Part shown: positions 16,076 through 25,076 of the stretch, piece by piece
Layout of the letters: each line of letters starts with the position of its first letter
Position numbering within the stretch: the first letter of the stretch is position 1
Assembly (NCBI RefSeq): GCF_046156175.1
Contig: NZ_JAYLVL010000001.1
Location: forward strand, 620,001-684,000
DNA: 64,000 nt
Source of the DNA: Lacisediminihabitans sp046156175
GTDB lineage: Bacteria; Actinomycetota; Actinomycetes; Actinomycetales; Microbacteriaceae
Direction of reading: 5' to 3'
Position numbers and translations under genes: made by a program
The notes under the pieces: model-generated
Databases searched by the model: none
What the model was told of the DNA's origin: nothing
The model's input: only the letters and a program-made list of their open reading frames with translations

Positions 16076-16729
16076 TCAGTCGACGATGACACCGAGGTGG
16101 GACGCGAAGAGCGGGGCGAACAGGGATAGCTGGTAGTCGTCGATCGTGACGCCCCGCAAGCCCTCGAGTCCGTTCACCGTTGCGAGGGTCGTCGATCTGA
16201 GGTCGACATCCGCCAGTGTCGCTCTGGTGACATCCAGGGTCTCAACGCGGCAGTTGCGCAGGGCGATGCGCGTGCCGCGGCAGCCTCCGAGATCGAGGTC
16301 GGTGATCGTGCAGTCCTCGATCAACAGATCGGTGATGGTGGATGTGCGCAGGTTGAGGTAGTCGATCTTGCCCCCGCGCAGATGCAGCGAGGTGATGTTC
16401 GCCTCGAAGAGTTCCGCGGAACCCCAGCGGGGATTGACGATCACCACCTCACGCCAGGTCGTGCGCGCGGCCAGCAGTGAAGGGGCGAAGGAGTCCGAGA
16501 TACGGCACTCGACGAACCGAGCGCCCCGCAACTGTGTGCCGTCGAGGGTCACTGCCGAGAAGTCGCACTCGGTGAAGAGGCTGGCGGTGAGGTCGTATCC
16601 GGTCAGGTCGCTTCCCTCATAGTGCTCGCGTTCCCTCTCGTCATTGCGGGTGAGCCGGGTGCCGTCGGTCTCGTCGAGGGGCGGGAGGGATGCGAGCGGC
16701 ATCCGGGGGGCTTTGGCGGGAGCGGTCAC
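16076..16729 (-). CDS. Pentapeptide-repeat protein
   Basis: About 217 residues with repeating A(D/N)LXX-like pentapeptides from about residue 45 (SDLTGYDLTASLFTECDF, GTQLRGARFVECRI) into a second block (LEIEDCTI-like, ALRNCRVETLDVT, ATLADVDLRST). Such repeats fold as a right-handed quadrilateral beta-helix. No catalytic motif is seen and function is unknown; some relatives protect gyrase, many do not. The start is uncertain. GTG 16729 is used, GTG 16801 would add a low-complexity N-terminus, and ATG 16702 would remove nine residues. It faces the MOSC gene and is divergent from the large membrane protein. Confidence 0.75.
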   Translation of the reverse strand: MTAPAKAPRMPLASLPPLDETDGTRLTRNDEREREHYEGSDLTGYDLTASLFTECDFSAVTLDGTQLRGARFVECRISDSFAPSLLAARTTWREVVIVNPRWGSAELFEANITSLHLRGGKIDYLNLRTSTITDLLIEDCTITDLDLGGCRGTRIALRNCRVETLDVTRATLADVDLRSTTLATVNGLEGLRGVTIDDYQLSLFAPLFASHLGVIVD

Positions 16730-16849
16730 GCCCTCCACTCTTCCACCTCGGCTCGGGGCATCCGTTCCTGCACCGAATCGCGAGCTGATTGATCCTCGCA
16801 CTCGTCAGCCACTAACCTGAGCGGACGCCGTTCGAGGGGGAACCAGAAC

Positions 16850-19800
16850 ATGGCCGAGACAGGTCCACCGAGCGCACGGGGTGCCGGCGGAGGGACGCCG
16901 ACCGGGCTCGATCTTCGCCGCTTCGCCGGCCGTGTGCTGTTCCCGCGCACTCCCGCCGACCTCACCGACACCACGCGGTGCCCCGCCTGTTTCTCGTCGT
17001 TGGTCGGCGGGGCCTGCCAGGACTGCCGACTGGACCTGTCCCATCCCGCAGCCGTCGAGATCGTCGCCCTCTCCCAGCAGAGCGCCGAACTCCTCGACCG
17101 GCGCCTCGAGGTCATCGGCAGGATCCGCTACGACACGGGTCAGGCCATACTCGCGCTGGAGGAGCAGAGGGAGGAGAAGGAGCGGGCGCGGGATGACGTC
17201 CCCGTCTTCTCGGCGGCTGCGACGGACCCCTTCAGCGCCCTCATTTCGACACCGCTGCCCCCGGCTGCGCGAGCGGGCAGCGTCCCGGCCGCCATCCGCG
17301 GGACGACTCGACCGGAGCCGACTCCCCCCGAGGGGGCAAACCCTCAGACGGCCGACCCGGGGGCACCGGCTCCCCGACGCTCGAGCGTGCAGGTGCTCCT
17401 GCTCATCGTCGGCATCTCGCTCCTGTCGGTCGCCGCGATCTTCTTCCTCGTCTATGCCTTCATCAATTTCGGCATTCTGGGCCGATCGCTCGTCATCGCC
17501 GGGGTCACGATCGCCTCCTTCGTCGTCGCCTCGACTCTGCGCCGCCGCTCTCTCACCTCGACCGCCGAGGGCATCGCGGTGCTCGCGGTGGTCCTCGTCT
17601 ATCTCGACGCCTTCGCCATCCGCGCCAACGACTTCTTCTCGCTGGGGTCTACAGATGTCACTGCATTCTGGGGAGCGACCCTGCTCGTGACCGCGGCGGG
17701 CTTCCTGGCCTGGCACCGCTTCTCAGGTCTCCGAACCGCCCACCTGATCGGATTCGTTGCCATAGTTCCGGGGACCGCCCTGTTGGTCGGCGCACTGGCC
17801 GATGGCGCGGATGACGGCACCCGGATCTTCGTCGCGTTCGCCGCTGCGGCGCTGGCGGGTGTCGCGCATCGCTTCACCGGGCGGCCGGCGACCGCCACGC
17901 GAGCGGCCTTCTCCGGTCGTGCCGAGCGCCTGATGGTGGTCGGTTTCACCGGCGGAGCCCTGGTCGGCGCGCTCGTCGCGGCCGCCACGCTGGCGCCCGG
18001 CCAGCCCTGGGCATCGACACCGGCGTTCCTGGTGGTGGCGGCCATCGCCGCCCTTCAGGCCCGGCTCGTGGGCTCAGATCCCCGCACTCCCGCCGTGCCC
18101 TCCACCGCCGTCTCCGCCGCCGTCTCCGCCACTGTCGGCGCCAGTGTCTTCGCCGCTGTCGGCGGGGTGGGCGCAGCGGTGGCCGTGGCCGCGGGAGCGC
18201 TCCGGTTCGGCGAGCTCACCGCGGTAGTGATCCTCGCCCCGGTCTGGGCCGTGCTGGTCACCCTCGCGGGGGAATGGCTCTGGCGGCGATCCAGACACTC
18301 CCCGAGTGCCGCGATCGCGCATCGCCGCAGCCTCGTGGTCGCCACGATCTCGGCCGGAACCGTGGCGGCGATCGCGCTGCTCTACCCCCTGGGTGTGACC
18401 ATCTCCTCCGTCGTGGGCGCCGTCTCCCGCAGCATCTCGTCGGCCTGGGCGCTGGGGCCTAACGACGAAGTGTTTCGCGCAACCAACCTCGACGCGCTCG
18501 CGGTCACGGCGCTGGTGGCCTGTGGGCTGATGACAGCGGCGGCCTGGGCGGCCGGCGGTTCCGTTCGGTCTCGGGACAGCATCCTGGGCGGGTTCGCCGC
18601 CTTCGTCCTGGTCGTCGCCGTTCCGCTCGCGGTCACGGTGGCTCCGGTCGTGACCGCGTGGCTCGTGATTGCCGCGGCGGCCCTCACCGGGCTTCTGCTC
18701 TCTCACCGCTACCGGCGCGGCGCCCGGCTTCGAGCGCCAGCGATGGTGCTTCTCGCCGTCTCCGGGGTGCTGGGCTATGTGGTCTCCTGGGGCAGCACCT
18801 CCACCTGGTGGATCGGTTCGCTCGCCGCTGTTGCGCTGCTCCTCGCCTCACGGCTTCTCCCGGGCAGTGCCCTCGGTCGTGCCACTGCGGCCGGAACTGC
18901 CGCAATCATCGTGCTCATCGGGTCGGCCGCGGCGGCACGCCAACTGGCTCTGCCCTTTCAGCCGGATTCCCCGGTCGATTCCTCCAATACCCTTCGCTTC
19001 GTCGGCTGTGCCGCGACAGTCCTGATCGGTGTCTCCGCGTTCCGCCTGACCGCGGGTTTCTCGCGGCTCGATCGGCGGGTGGTGTTCTGGGTCGGCCTCG
19101 CCGCCGCCACGGCGTCGTTCGGCGTGCTCGCCCTGTCGCTCTGGTCGCTCTCTGCGAGTGAACGGATGTCGCTGCTGCTGCCCGAACCGGGCACGAGCCT
19201 CGCGGCGAGTGCGGCCCTCCTGGCGGCACTGCTCCTCGTGGCGTTGCGCCCTCCGGGCCGGGGGCTGCCCGCTTCGGGGTCGGGAGTTTCGGGGACGGCG
19301 GTTTCGGGGCTGGCAGTCGAACGGGTCGTGGCATCGATCGCGCTCTCCCCCGTGCTCTCGCTCGTGGTGGACTCCTTCGCCCGGGTGATCGGGCTGCCGG
19401 AACTGGTTCGATCGGTCGGGCCGATCACCGCCGCCCTTTTCGCCGCGGTCGGAATCCTCGTCGTCGCGGCTCGTCGCGTCCGGCCGAGCACGCTCGCAGC
19501 AGAGAAGCTCGCCGTGGAGAACCTCGCAGCAGAAGGCACAAACGCGGTTCCGAACAGGAACAGATGGCTCGGTCGACGATGGGCGCGGGAACTCGGAGTG
19601 CTTCTGGTCGCCGTTCCGAGCGTCGTCGTCGGCGTGGCCCGCCAGGACTCTGTGACCTGGCTCGTGCTCCTCGTCGCCGCGCTCGACGCCCTGGTGCTGG
19701 CGACGAGTCCCGACGGGCTGGTGGGTTCTGTTTCCCCGAGACGCCACATTGGCTGGGTCTCCCTCGCGCTGGCGACGGCCGGACTCTGGTGGCAGCTCGT

Positions 19801-20953
19801 GAGCGCCGGCATCACGAATCTCGAACCCTACGTCTTGCCACTCTCGGGGGTGCTGCTACTCGTGGCGCTGTCGGTCTGGCGCGCGACGCCCGTGATGACC
19901 GCGTCCGGGCCGAGTCTCGTCGCGCCGGCGATCACCCTCGTGGCTCTGCTCGGGTCGATTCTCCCGCTCGCGGCGAGCGGAGCGACCGGTCCACCGCTCC
20001 GCGCGCTGCTGACCGGAGGCATTTCGGCGGCACTGCTGCTCGTGGGCGGCATCTTTCGCGGCAGCACCGCGTCCCGCCCCTATCTCGACTCGATCGGCCT
20101 CGCCGGTGCACTCGGGGTCATCACCGTCGAAGTCGGTCGCAGTACAAGCCTCCTCACGCAACCCGGCGCACCCGACATCCGTCTCGACGGCTTGCTGACT
20201 GCGGGTCTGGTCCTGCTGCTCGTGGCCGGGATCGGCCAGGCGCGGGATCGGGGAGACTACAGCGCGGCCTGGCGCTCTGTGGTGAGTCAGTTGCTCGGGC
20301 TGTTTGGGCTCGTGATCCTCCTCACTTTCGAACTCGCGGCGCTCGACGCGACATCTCTCGGCGGAATCCGGGCGGTCGGGGTGATACTGCTCCTCTGTGC
20401 CGTGCACGTGGTCGCCGTCCTCCTGCGCCGCGCGCCCTTCACGCACGCGGTCGCGTGGATGGCGATCGCCGGAGCCGCGGTCGCGGGCATCGGTGCCCTC
20501 GTCACGGGAGCCGTCGACGTCGTCGAAATCGCCTCCGTGCCGGTGGCCGTTGCGCTGATCCTCACCGGCGCGATCACGCTCTCACGGGTGCCGACGGCCC
20601 GAACCTGGCCGTGGCTCGCACCGGGGATCGCCGCGTTGCTCCTCCCCTCGCTCATCGCGACCGCCGGCCAGCCGCCCCTCTGGAGGCTCGTGGGACTCGG
20701 GGTGGTAGCCGTGGCGATCATCGTCGTGAGTGCGATCCTGCGCCTGCAGGCGCCGTTCCTGATCGCCGTCGTCATCGTGCTGGTGCATGCGGGCGCGACC
20801 TTCGCACCGCAGATCCGCGTGATCTACGAATCGGTGGAATGGTGGCTCTGGTTCGTGCCCGTCGGCATCGCGGTCGTGGTCTTCGCGGCCCGATTCGAGA
20901 AGAGCGTCCTGGGGATGAAGAGCGTCGCAATGCGCATCCGCGCCCTCCGCTGA
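16850..20953 (+). CDS. Giant polytopic membrane protein with N-terminal zinc ribbon (SCO7613-like)
   Basis: A 1367-residue protein. Cys44, Cys47, Cys56 and Cys59 (CPAC...CQDC) form a probable zinc ribbon. A short helical region and a Pro-rich linker follow. Then about 1150 residues hold dozens of hydrophobic helices from QVLLLIVGISLLSVAAIFF onward. The layout matches actinobacterial proteins annotated as SCO7613 C-terminal domain membrane proteins. Function is unknown. ATG 16850 follows GAGGGGGA, a strong ribosome binding site. It stands alone on its strand, with hairpin-forming sequence after its stop. Its size and near-total membrane content are notable, and no enzymatic motif is apparent. 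Confidence 0.85.
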   Translation: MAETGPPSARGAGGGTPTGLDLRRFAGRVLFPRTPADLTDTTRCPACFSSLVGGACQDCRLDLSHPAAVEIVALSQQSAELLDRRLEVIGRIRYDTGQAILALEEQREEKERARDDVPVFSAAATDPFSALISTPLPPAARAGSVPAAIRGTTRPEPTPPEGANPQTADPGAPAPRRSSVQVLLLIVGISLLSVAAIFFLVYAFINFGILGRSLVIAGVTIASFVVASTLRRRSLTSTAEGIAVLAVVLVYLDAFAIRANDFFSLGSTDVTAFWGATLLVTAAGFLAWHRFSGLRTAHLIGFVAIVPGTALLVGALADGADDGTRIFVAFAAAALAGVAHRFTGRPATATRAAFSGRAERLMVVGFTGGALVGALVAAATLAPGQPWASTPAFLVVAAIAALQARLVGSDPRTPAVPSTAVSAAVSATVGASVFAAVGGVGAAVAVAAGALRFGELTAVVILAPVWAVLVTLAGEWLWRRSRHSPSAAIAHRRSLVVATISAGTVAAIALLYPLGVTISSVVGAVSRSISSAWALGPNDEVFRATNLDALAVTALVACGLMTAAAWAAGGSVRSRDSILGGFAAFVLVVAVPLAVTVAPVVTAWLVIAAAALTGLLLSHRYRRGARLRAPAMVLLAVSGVLGYVVSWGSTSTWWIGSLAAVALLLASRLLPGSALGRATAAGTAAIIVLIGSAAAARQLALPFQPDSPVDSSNTLRFVGCAATVLIGVSAFRLTAGFSRLDRRVVFWVGLAAATASFGVLALSLWSLSASERMSLLLPEPGTSLAASAALLAALLLVALRPPGRGLPASGSGVSGTAVSGLAVERVVASIALSPVLSLVVDSFARVIGLPELVRSVGPITAALFAAVGILVVAARRVRPSTLAAEKLAVENLAAEGTNAVPNRNRWLGRRWARELGVLLVAVPSVVVGVARQDSVTWLVLLVAALDALVLATSPDGLVGSVSPRRHIGWVSLALATAGLWWQLVSAGITNLEPYVLPLSGVLLLVALSVWRATPVMTASGPSLVAPAITLVALLGSILPLAASGATGPPLRALLTGGISAALLLVGGIFRGSTASRPYLDSIGLAGALGVITVEVGRSTSLLTQPGAPDIRLDGLLTAGLVLLLVAGIGQARDRGDYSAAWRSVVSQLLGLFGLVILLTFELAALDATSLGGIRAVGVILLLCAVHVVAVLLRRAPFTHAVAWMAIAGAAVAGIGALVTGAVDVVEIASVPVAVALILTGAITLSRVPTARTWPWLAPGIAALLLPSLIATAGQPPLWRLVGLGVVAVAIIVVSAILRLQAPFLIAVVIVLVHAGATFAPQIRVIYESVEWWLWFVPVGIAVVVFAARFEKSVLGMKSVAMRIRALR

Positions 20954-21014
20954 GAGCCCCGTACCGCCTCTCGAACCGAGGATTTCCCACACCCCCCATT
21001 CGGGGGTCTGTGCT

Positions 21015-21032
21015 GTCCCCCCTAAGGGGGAC
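21015..21032. promoter_or_regulatory. GC-rich palindrome upstream of the DUF2510 gene
   Basis: The palindrome GTCCCCCCTAAGGGGGAC has seven-base arms and a four-base centre. A second inverted repeat (ACCCCC/GGGGGT) ends just upstream, near 21007. Both lie in the 144-bp gap between the large membrane protein and the DUF2510 gene. They could be the binding site of the neighbouring LuxR-type response regulator, or a transcription terminator of the upstream gene. No T-tract follows, which weakens the terminator reading. Confidence 0.5.
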
Positions 21033-21097
21033 TATCGTGATCTCACCGCACCCGAAAAGCCCTTTGCGGTAGGGCAAATCCCCACAGGAGCTCCCCG

Positions 21098-21274
21098 ATG
21101 CCTTCAGTGAACAACTCCCCTGTACCCGCCGGCTGGTACCGCGACCCGCTCGGCCTTCCCCAGCTGCGCTGGTGGAACGGCCTCAGCTGGACGAACCGGA
21201 TCGAAGAACACCGACCGGAGATCCAGATGGCGACGCCCGACGCCGAGGAGTCGAACCTGGTGGCCGCTCGCTGA
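21098..21274 (+). CDS. Minimal DUF2510 protein
   Basis: A 58-residue protein consisting almost entirely of a DUF2510 module, seen as PAGWYRDPLGLPQLRWWNGLSWT, after an N-terminus of about ten residues. In Actinobacteria this module usually sits at the N-terminus of membrane or secreted proteins. Here nothing but a 26-residue acidic tail follows. ATG 21098 has AGGAG seven bases upstream. It converges on the LuxR response regulator gene 27 bases away and follows the GC-rich palindrome. Function unknown. Confidence 0.78.
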   Translation: MPSVNNSPVPAGWYRDPLGLPQLRWWNGLSWTNRIEEHRPEIQMATPDAEESNLVAAR

Positions 21275-21301
21275 GTGACGCTTCACCCGCAGCCTGAGCA
21301 A

Positions 21302-21970
21302 TCAGCGCTGCAGCCAGGCCAGTACCGCAAGCACGCGCCGGTGGTCATTGCCCGAATCGTCGAGTCCCAGCTTCTGGAAGATCGACGTGACGTTCTTCTC
21401 CACCGCGCCAGTACCGACGACCATGGCAGCCGCGATCGCCGCATTCGTGCGACCTTCCGCCATGTGAGTCAAGACTTCACGTTCCCTGGGCGTGAGCGAG
21501 CCGAGCGGATCGTGTCGGCGCCCGAGTAACTGTGCAACGACTTCGGGGTCAAGCACAGTTCCGCCCGACGCGATCCGTTCGATCGCTTCTTCGAGCTCCG
21601 CGAGCGATGCGACGCGATCCTTCAGCAGATAACCGATCCCGCCGGTGCCCGAGGACAGCAGTTCCTGCGCGTAGGCGATCTCCACGTACTGCGACAGCAA
21701 CAGGATGCCGAGCTTCGGCATCAGTTGCCGGGCTCGGATGGCGGCGCGCACCCCTTCGTCCCGGAAGGTGGGCGGCATCCGCACATCGAGCACGATCAGG
21801 TCGGGGTTCTTCGACTCGAGGTCTGTGAGCAGCGAATCGGCATCCGGGTAAGAGCCCGCGACCTCGAGTCCAGCCTCGACGAGCACGCGCACCAGACCCT
21901 CCCGCAGCAGGACGGAGTCGTCCGCCACGAGCACTCGGAGCGGAGCGGAGGCTTCGGTCGATTCGGTCAC
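21302..21970 (-). CDS. NarL/LuxR-family response regulator
   Basis: A 222-residue cytoplasmic transcription regulator. The receiver domain (about 10-130) has acidic Asp17/Asp18, phospho-acceptor Asp62 in IVLDVRMPP and the conserved Lys in YLLKDRV. The C-terminal LuxR HTH (about 155-218) has LTPREREVLTHMAEGRTNAAIA. It is the output partner of the histidine kinase encoded 81 bases upstream, whose gene contains an amber codon. If the kinase is dead, this regulator may be unphosphorylated or driven by another kinase. Confidence 0.93.
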   Translation of the reverse strand: MTESTEASAPLRVLVADDSVLLREGLVRVLVEAGLEVAGSYPDADSLLTDLESKNPDLIVLDVRMPPTFRDEGVRAAIRARQLMPKLGILLLSQYVEIAYAQELLSSGTGGIGYLLKDRVASLAELEEAIERIASGGTVLDPEVVAQLLGRRHDPLGSLTPREREVLTHMAEGRTNAAIAAAMVVGTGAVEKNVTSIFQKLGLDDSGNDHRRVLAVLAWLQR

Positions 21971-22051
21971 GCCACCACCCTAGGGGCCGGTGGCCTCGTC
22001 TTTGAGGAGGGTGGCCCGGGAGCTGCGCTCAGGAGGACCCGGGAGCTGTGC

Positions 22052-23401
22052 TCAGGAGAGGGGCAGAAGAGCGGAGACGACGGTCGGACCGCCGTCGGGA
22101 CTCTTCAGCACCAGGTGGCCCCCGAGACCGCGGAGGCGCTCCTCGAGACCGGCCAGCCCGTGCCCGGCCACCACCGTCGCACCGCCCCTGCCGTCATCCG
22201 TCACCGAGATCTCCAGGCCGCCCCCGTCGCCCAGCCCGACCCGCAGCGCGATCGAGGTCGCCGAGGCATGCTTTGCCACGTTGGTGAGCAGCTCACTCGC
22301 CACGAAATACGCGTTGCGCTCGATCTCCTGTGGCAGCAGCACCGGCGTGGGAAGCGCGTTCACCAGCGTCACCGGCACGGGGCTGCGTACCGCGAGGGAA
22401 TCGAGCGCGGCGATCAGGCCACGATCGAGCAGGATGGGTGGGGCGAAGCCGCGCGACAGCGCCCGAAGCTCTTCGAGTGCTTCACGGGACTGGTCCCTGG
22501 CCTCGGAGATGAGGGTTCGCGCGGCATCCGGGTCCGAGGCGAGCTGTCGCTCGGCCGCAGCCAGATCCATCTGCAGTCGGACGAGCCGCTGCTGTGGCCC
22601 ATCGTGGATGTCGCGCTCGAGGCGACGGAGCGCTGTCCCCTCGGCCGACACAGCGGCCGTCCGCGACGCCGAGAGATCGGCGACTTCGCCCTGCAGCTCG
22701 GCGATGCGGAAGCGTCCGAGCATCCCGACCGCGACCACGTAGTGGAGCATCGTCATTCCGCGGGTGATGAACGGCAGAGTGACCGCGAAGATCACCCCGA
22801 TGGCGAGGTAGACGAGGTCGTCGGCGAGCACCGGATCGGGGGTCCAGCCCGGGGCGAAGGTGCGGGCGATCCAATCGGAAACGTGCCAGTCCCCGCGCCC
22901 GGTGGGAATGAACCGGGAATAGAACCAGTAGCTGAGGCCGGACAATGCGACGACGGTCCACGTGAAGGACAGGATCCAGGTGAACAGTCCGACCGCGAAG
23001 TTGACGACGAGGCCGTGCAACAGGTAGAGCTAGTAGTGCGGGTTGAGCAGGGTGCCGAAGAGCCTCGCCCAGAAGCCTGTGGCGGTCGGTTTCGTCCAGT
23101 CCGGGCCGGCGATGGCTGGACGACCCGCCCAGCGGAGGCGCAGGAGTTCGAGCATCCCGAATCCGCGCGCCGCCCAGAGCGAACCGATGATCAGGAAGAT
23201 GCCGAAGAAGGTCACCAGGGTGCCGAAGCCGGTGGAAATGCCGGTGACCAGCACCGTGAACGACACGATGACGAGGGGAAGGGTGAGCAGCAGGAACCCG
23301 AGCTCCCGCGGCACAGCGCGCCAGAGACTCCCGTACAGGGATCGCGGGCGCGGAACTGTGATGGTCACAGGGTCCAGAGTGGCAGAGTCGGTGGAGGTCA
23401 T
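22052..23401 (-). pseudogene. Sensor histidine kinase interrupted by an in-frame amber codon
   Basis: DesK/NarX-type kinase with an N-terminal 'Sensor' membrane domain. The N-terminal part (ATG 23401) reads to LLNPHY. A TAG at 23030-23032 follows, and the same frame then resumes with LYLLHGLVVNFAVG through the rest of the protein. Related kinases have Trp here (NPHYWLYLLHGLVVN), so a single TGG to TAG change explains it. Downstream the kinase core looks intact: RDIHDGPQQRL with the phospho-acceptor His, then an HATPase part with VTDDGRGG and HGLAGLEERL. With no frameshift the lesion is recent, a sequencing error, or read through. A restart at TTG 23020 would lose the first sensor helices. Confidence 0.85.
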
Positions 23402-23444
23402 GGAGCAAGCCTCGCGAACGGCCGCGCCGCGCGACATCCGGTAG

Positions 23445-23458
23445 CCACACCGGTGTGG
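23445..23458. promoter_or_regulatory. Perfect 14-bp palindrome upstream of the kinase gene
   Basis: CCACACCGGTGTGG is a perfect palindrome centred 51 bases upstream of the kinase ATG, in the 94-bp gap before the XRE-cupin regulator. It could be an operator for the kinase/response-regulator operon, or part of a terminator for the convergently ordered upstream transcript. No second copy was noticed in neighbouring gaps. Confidence 0.4.
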
Positions 23459-23495
23459 AGTGGGGTTAGCCCCCGGGCGTGCAGAGCTCGCCGGT

Positions 23496-24080
23496 TTAGG
23501 AGGATCCGCTCCAGGCCGCCGGGACGATGGTCCAGATCAGCTCGGTCTCGGCGTCGGATTCGTTGTCCCAGGAGTGCGGTTCGCGTCCGGCGAAGGTCAT
23601 GGTGTCCCCCTCCGCGAGATCGACCCGACCGCTGACCAACCGCACCCGGAGGCTCCCCCGCACAACGTGAAGCACCTCGACGTCGCAGTTGATCGTGTAG
23701 AGCTCTTCCCCTCCGGACGCGCCGGGCTCGAGCACCGACCGCAGCAACTGCACCCGAGCCTCGCTGCGCGGAGTGAGCAGCTTCTCCACCGCGCCGATGC
23801 CGCCCATGTTGATGCGCGGTGCCTCGGCGAGCGCGACGACCTCGTTCTCCGGCGGCTCGAACAGCGAACCGAGTTTGAGCGAGAGCACCTGGCACAGCGT
23901 GACGAGGGTCGACACGCTCGGTGAGGTCTCATCGCGCTCCACCCGACTGATGAAGCCGGTGCTCAGCCCGCTCGCCGTGGCGACGTCCGCCATGGTGAGC
24001 GACTGCGCCAGTCTCGTCGCCCGCAGCTTGGCGCCGATGGCGAGCGGGGATCCCGATGGCGCGGGGTGGACTGCTCGCAT
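23496..24080 (-). CDS. XRE-family transcriptional regulator with cupin domain
   Basis: A 194-residue regulator. An HTH_3 domain at about 15-70 (TMADVATASGLSTGFISRVERDETSPSVSTL) binds DNA. A cupin_2 domain at about 105-188 probably binds a small effector. The domain pair is that of PuuR-type regulators of polyamine or amine catabolism. It is the last of three minus-strand genes, 19 bases after the agmatinase-family gene. It likely controls this operon and the divergent permease, with the AT-rich inverted repeat at 25744-25758 a candidate site. The effector is unknown. Confidence 0.9.
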   Translation of the reverse strand: MRAVHPAPSGSPLAIGAKLRATRLAQSLTMADVATASGLSTGFISRVERDETSPSVSTLVTLCQVLSLKLGSLFEPPENEVVALAEAPRINMGGIGAVEKLLTPRSEARVQLLRSVLEPGASGGEELYTINCDVEVLHVVRGSLRVRLVSGRVDLAEGDTMTFAGREPHSWDNESDAETELIWTIVPAAWSGSS

Positions 24081-24099
24081 GTACGGTTCTCCGGTCGGA

Positions 24100-25038
24100 T
24101 CAGCGGGGTGTCATCGCTGAAAGGATCTCATACGCGACGTGTGAGGCGGCGACAGCCGTCACCTGAGCGTGATCGTAGGCCGGGGCGACCTCCACGACGT
24201 CGGCTCCGACGATCGTCAGCGGGCTGAGGGCACGGATGATCGCGAGCAGCTCGCGACTCGTCAATCCACCGGCCTCTGGGGTGCCCGTTCCCGGGGCGTG
24301 GGACGGGTCGAGCACATCGATGTCGACCGAGATGTACACCGGCCGGTCGCCGAGCCGGGCGAGCATCCGTTCGATGACCCGCGCCAGGCCGTCGGTCTCG
24401 AACTCGTGGGCGGCAATGACGGCGAAACCGAGGCGGGCATCATCCGTGAGGTCCTGCCGGCTGTAGAGGGGACCGCGGATGCCGATGTGCAGGCTCGCCT
24501 CGAGGTCGATGAGCCCTTCCTCTGAGGCCCGACGAAAGGGTGTTCCGTGGGTCACCGGGGCGCCGAAGTAGGTGTCCCAGGTGTCGAGGTGAGCGTCGAA
24601 GTGGAGCACGGCTACCGGGCCGGTGCGCTTGGTGACGGCCCGGAGCAGTGGCAGGGCGATGGTGTGGTCCCCGCCGATGGTGAGAAGGCGGGTGCCGTCG
24701 GCGCCGAGCCGCGTTGCCGCCTCCTCGATCTGGGCGACTGCCTCCTCGATGTTGAACGGGTTGGCAGCGATGTCCCCCGCGTCCACGATCTGCTGGGTCG
24801 AGAACGGCTCTACATCCTGCACCGGGTTGTAGGGGCGCAGCAGGCGGGATGCCTCGCGAACGTGCGCCGGCCCGAACCGGGCGCCCGGACGGTAGCTCAC
24901 TCCGCTGTCGAATGGCACGCCGACGACCGCGATGTCGGCGCGGGGCACGTCTTCGATCCGCGGGAGACGGGCGAAGGTGGCGATGCCGGCGTATCGGGGC
25001 GAGACGCTCGCATCCGATGGTCCGAGGGGTGTTGTCAT
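24100..25038 (-). CDS. Agmatinase/ureohydrolase-family protein
   Basis: A 312-residue binuclear-metal hydrolase that releases urea from a guanidino-type substrate. Metal ligands are all present: His125 (IGGDHT), Asp148/His150/Asp152 (HFDAHLD) and Asp239/Asp241 (SVDIDVLDP). The PGTGTPEAGGLTSRE loop is agmatinase-like. SpeB is the default label. However, the neighbours are an NCS1 nucleobase-type permease, a cyclase-family hydrolase and an amidohydrolase, with no putrescine genes. The same superfamily includes guanidinobutyrase, guanidine hydrolase and metformin hydrolase, so agmatine should not be assumed. Confidence 0.88.
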   Translation of the reverse strand: MTTPLGPSDASVSPRYAGIATFARLPRIEDVPRADIAVVGVPFDSGVSYRPGARFGPAHVREASRLLRPYNPVQDVEPFSTQQIVDAGDIAANPFNIEEAVAQIEEAATRLGADGTRLLTIGGDHTIALPLLRAVTKRTGPVAVLHFDAHLDTWDTYFGAPVTHGTPFRRASEEGLIDLEASLHIGIRGPLYSRQDLTDDARLGFAVIAAHEFETDGLARVIERMLARLGDRPVYISVDIDVLDPSHAPGTGTPEAGGLTSRELLAIIRALSPLTIVGADVVEVAPAYDHAQVTAVAASHVAYEILSAMTPR

Positions 25039-25076
25039 GGGGTTCTTCCTGTTGGAGGGTTCGTGCGGCGGAAAGA

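Noticed and set aside
16802..16820. A single ACTAAC half-site between the pentapeptide-repeat and large membrane protein genes
   Set aside because: Only one arm of the leucine-type operator is present, with no partner at the required spacing.
22052..23020. Treating the kinase as a complete shorter protein starting at TTG 23020
   Set aside because: The upstream 124 codons in the same frame encode the matching N-terminal Sensor domain, so an amber mutation in a longer gene explains the sequence better.
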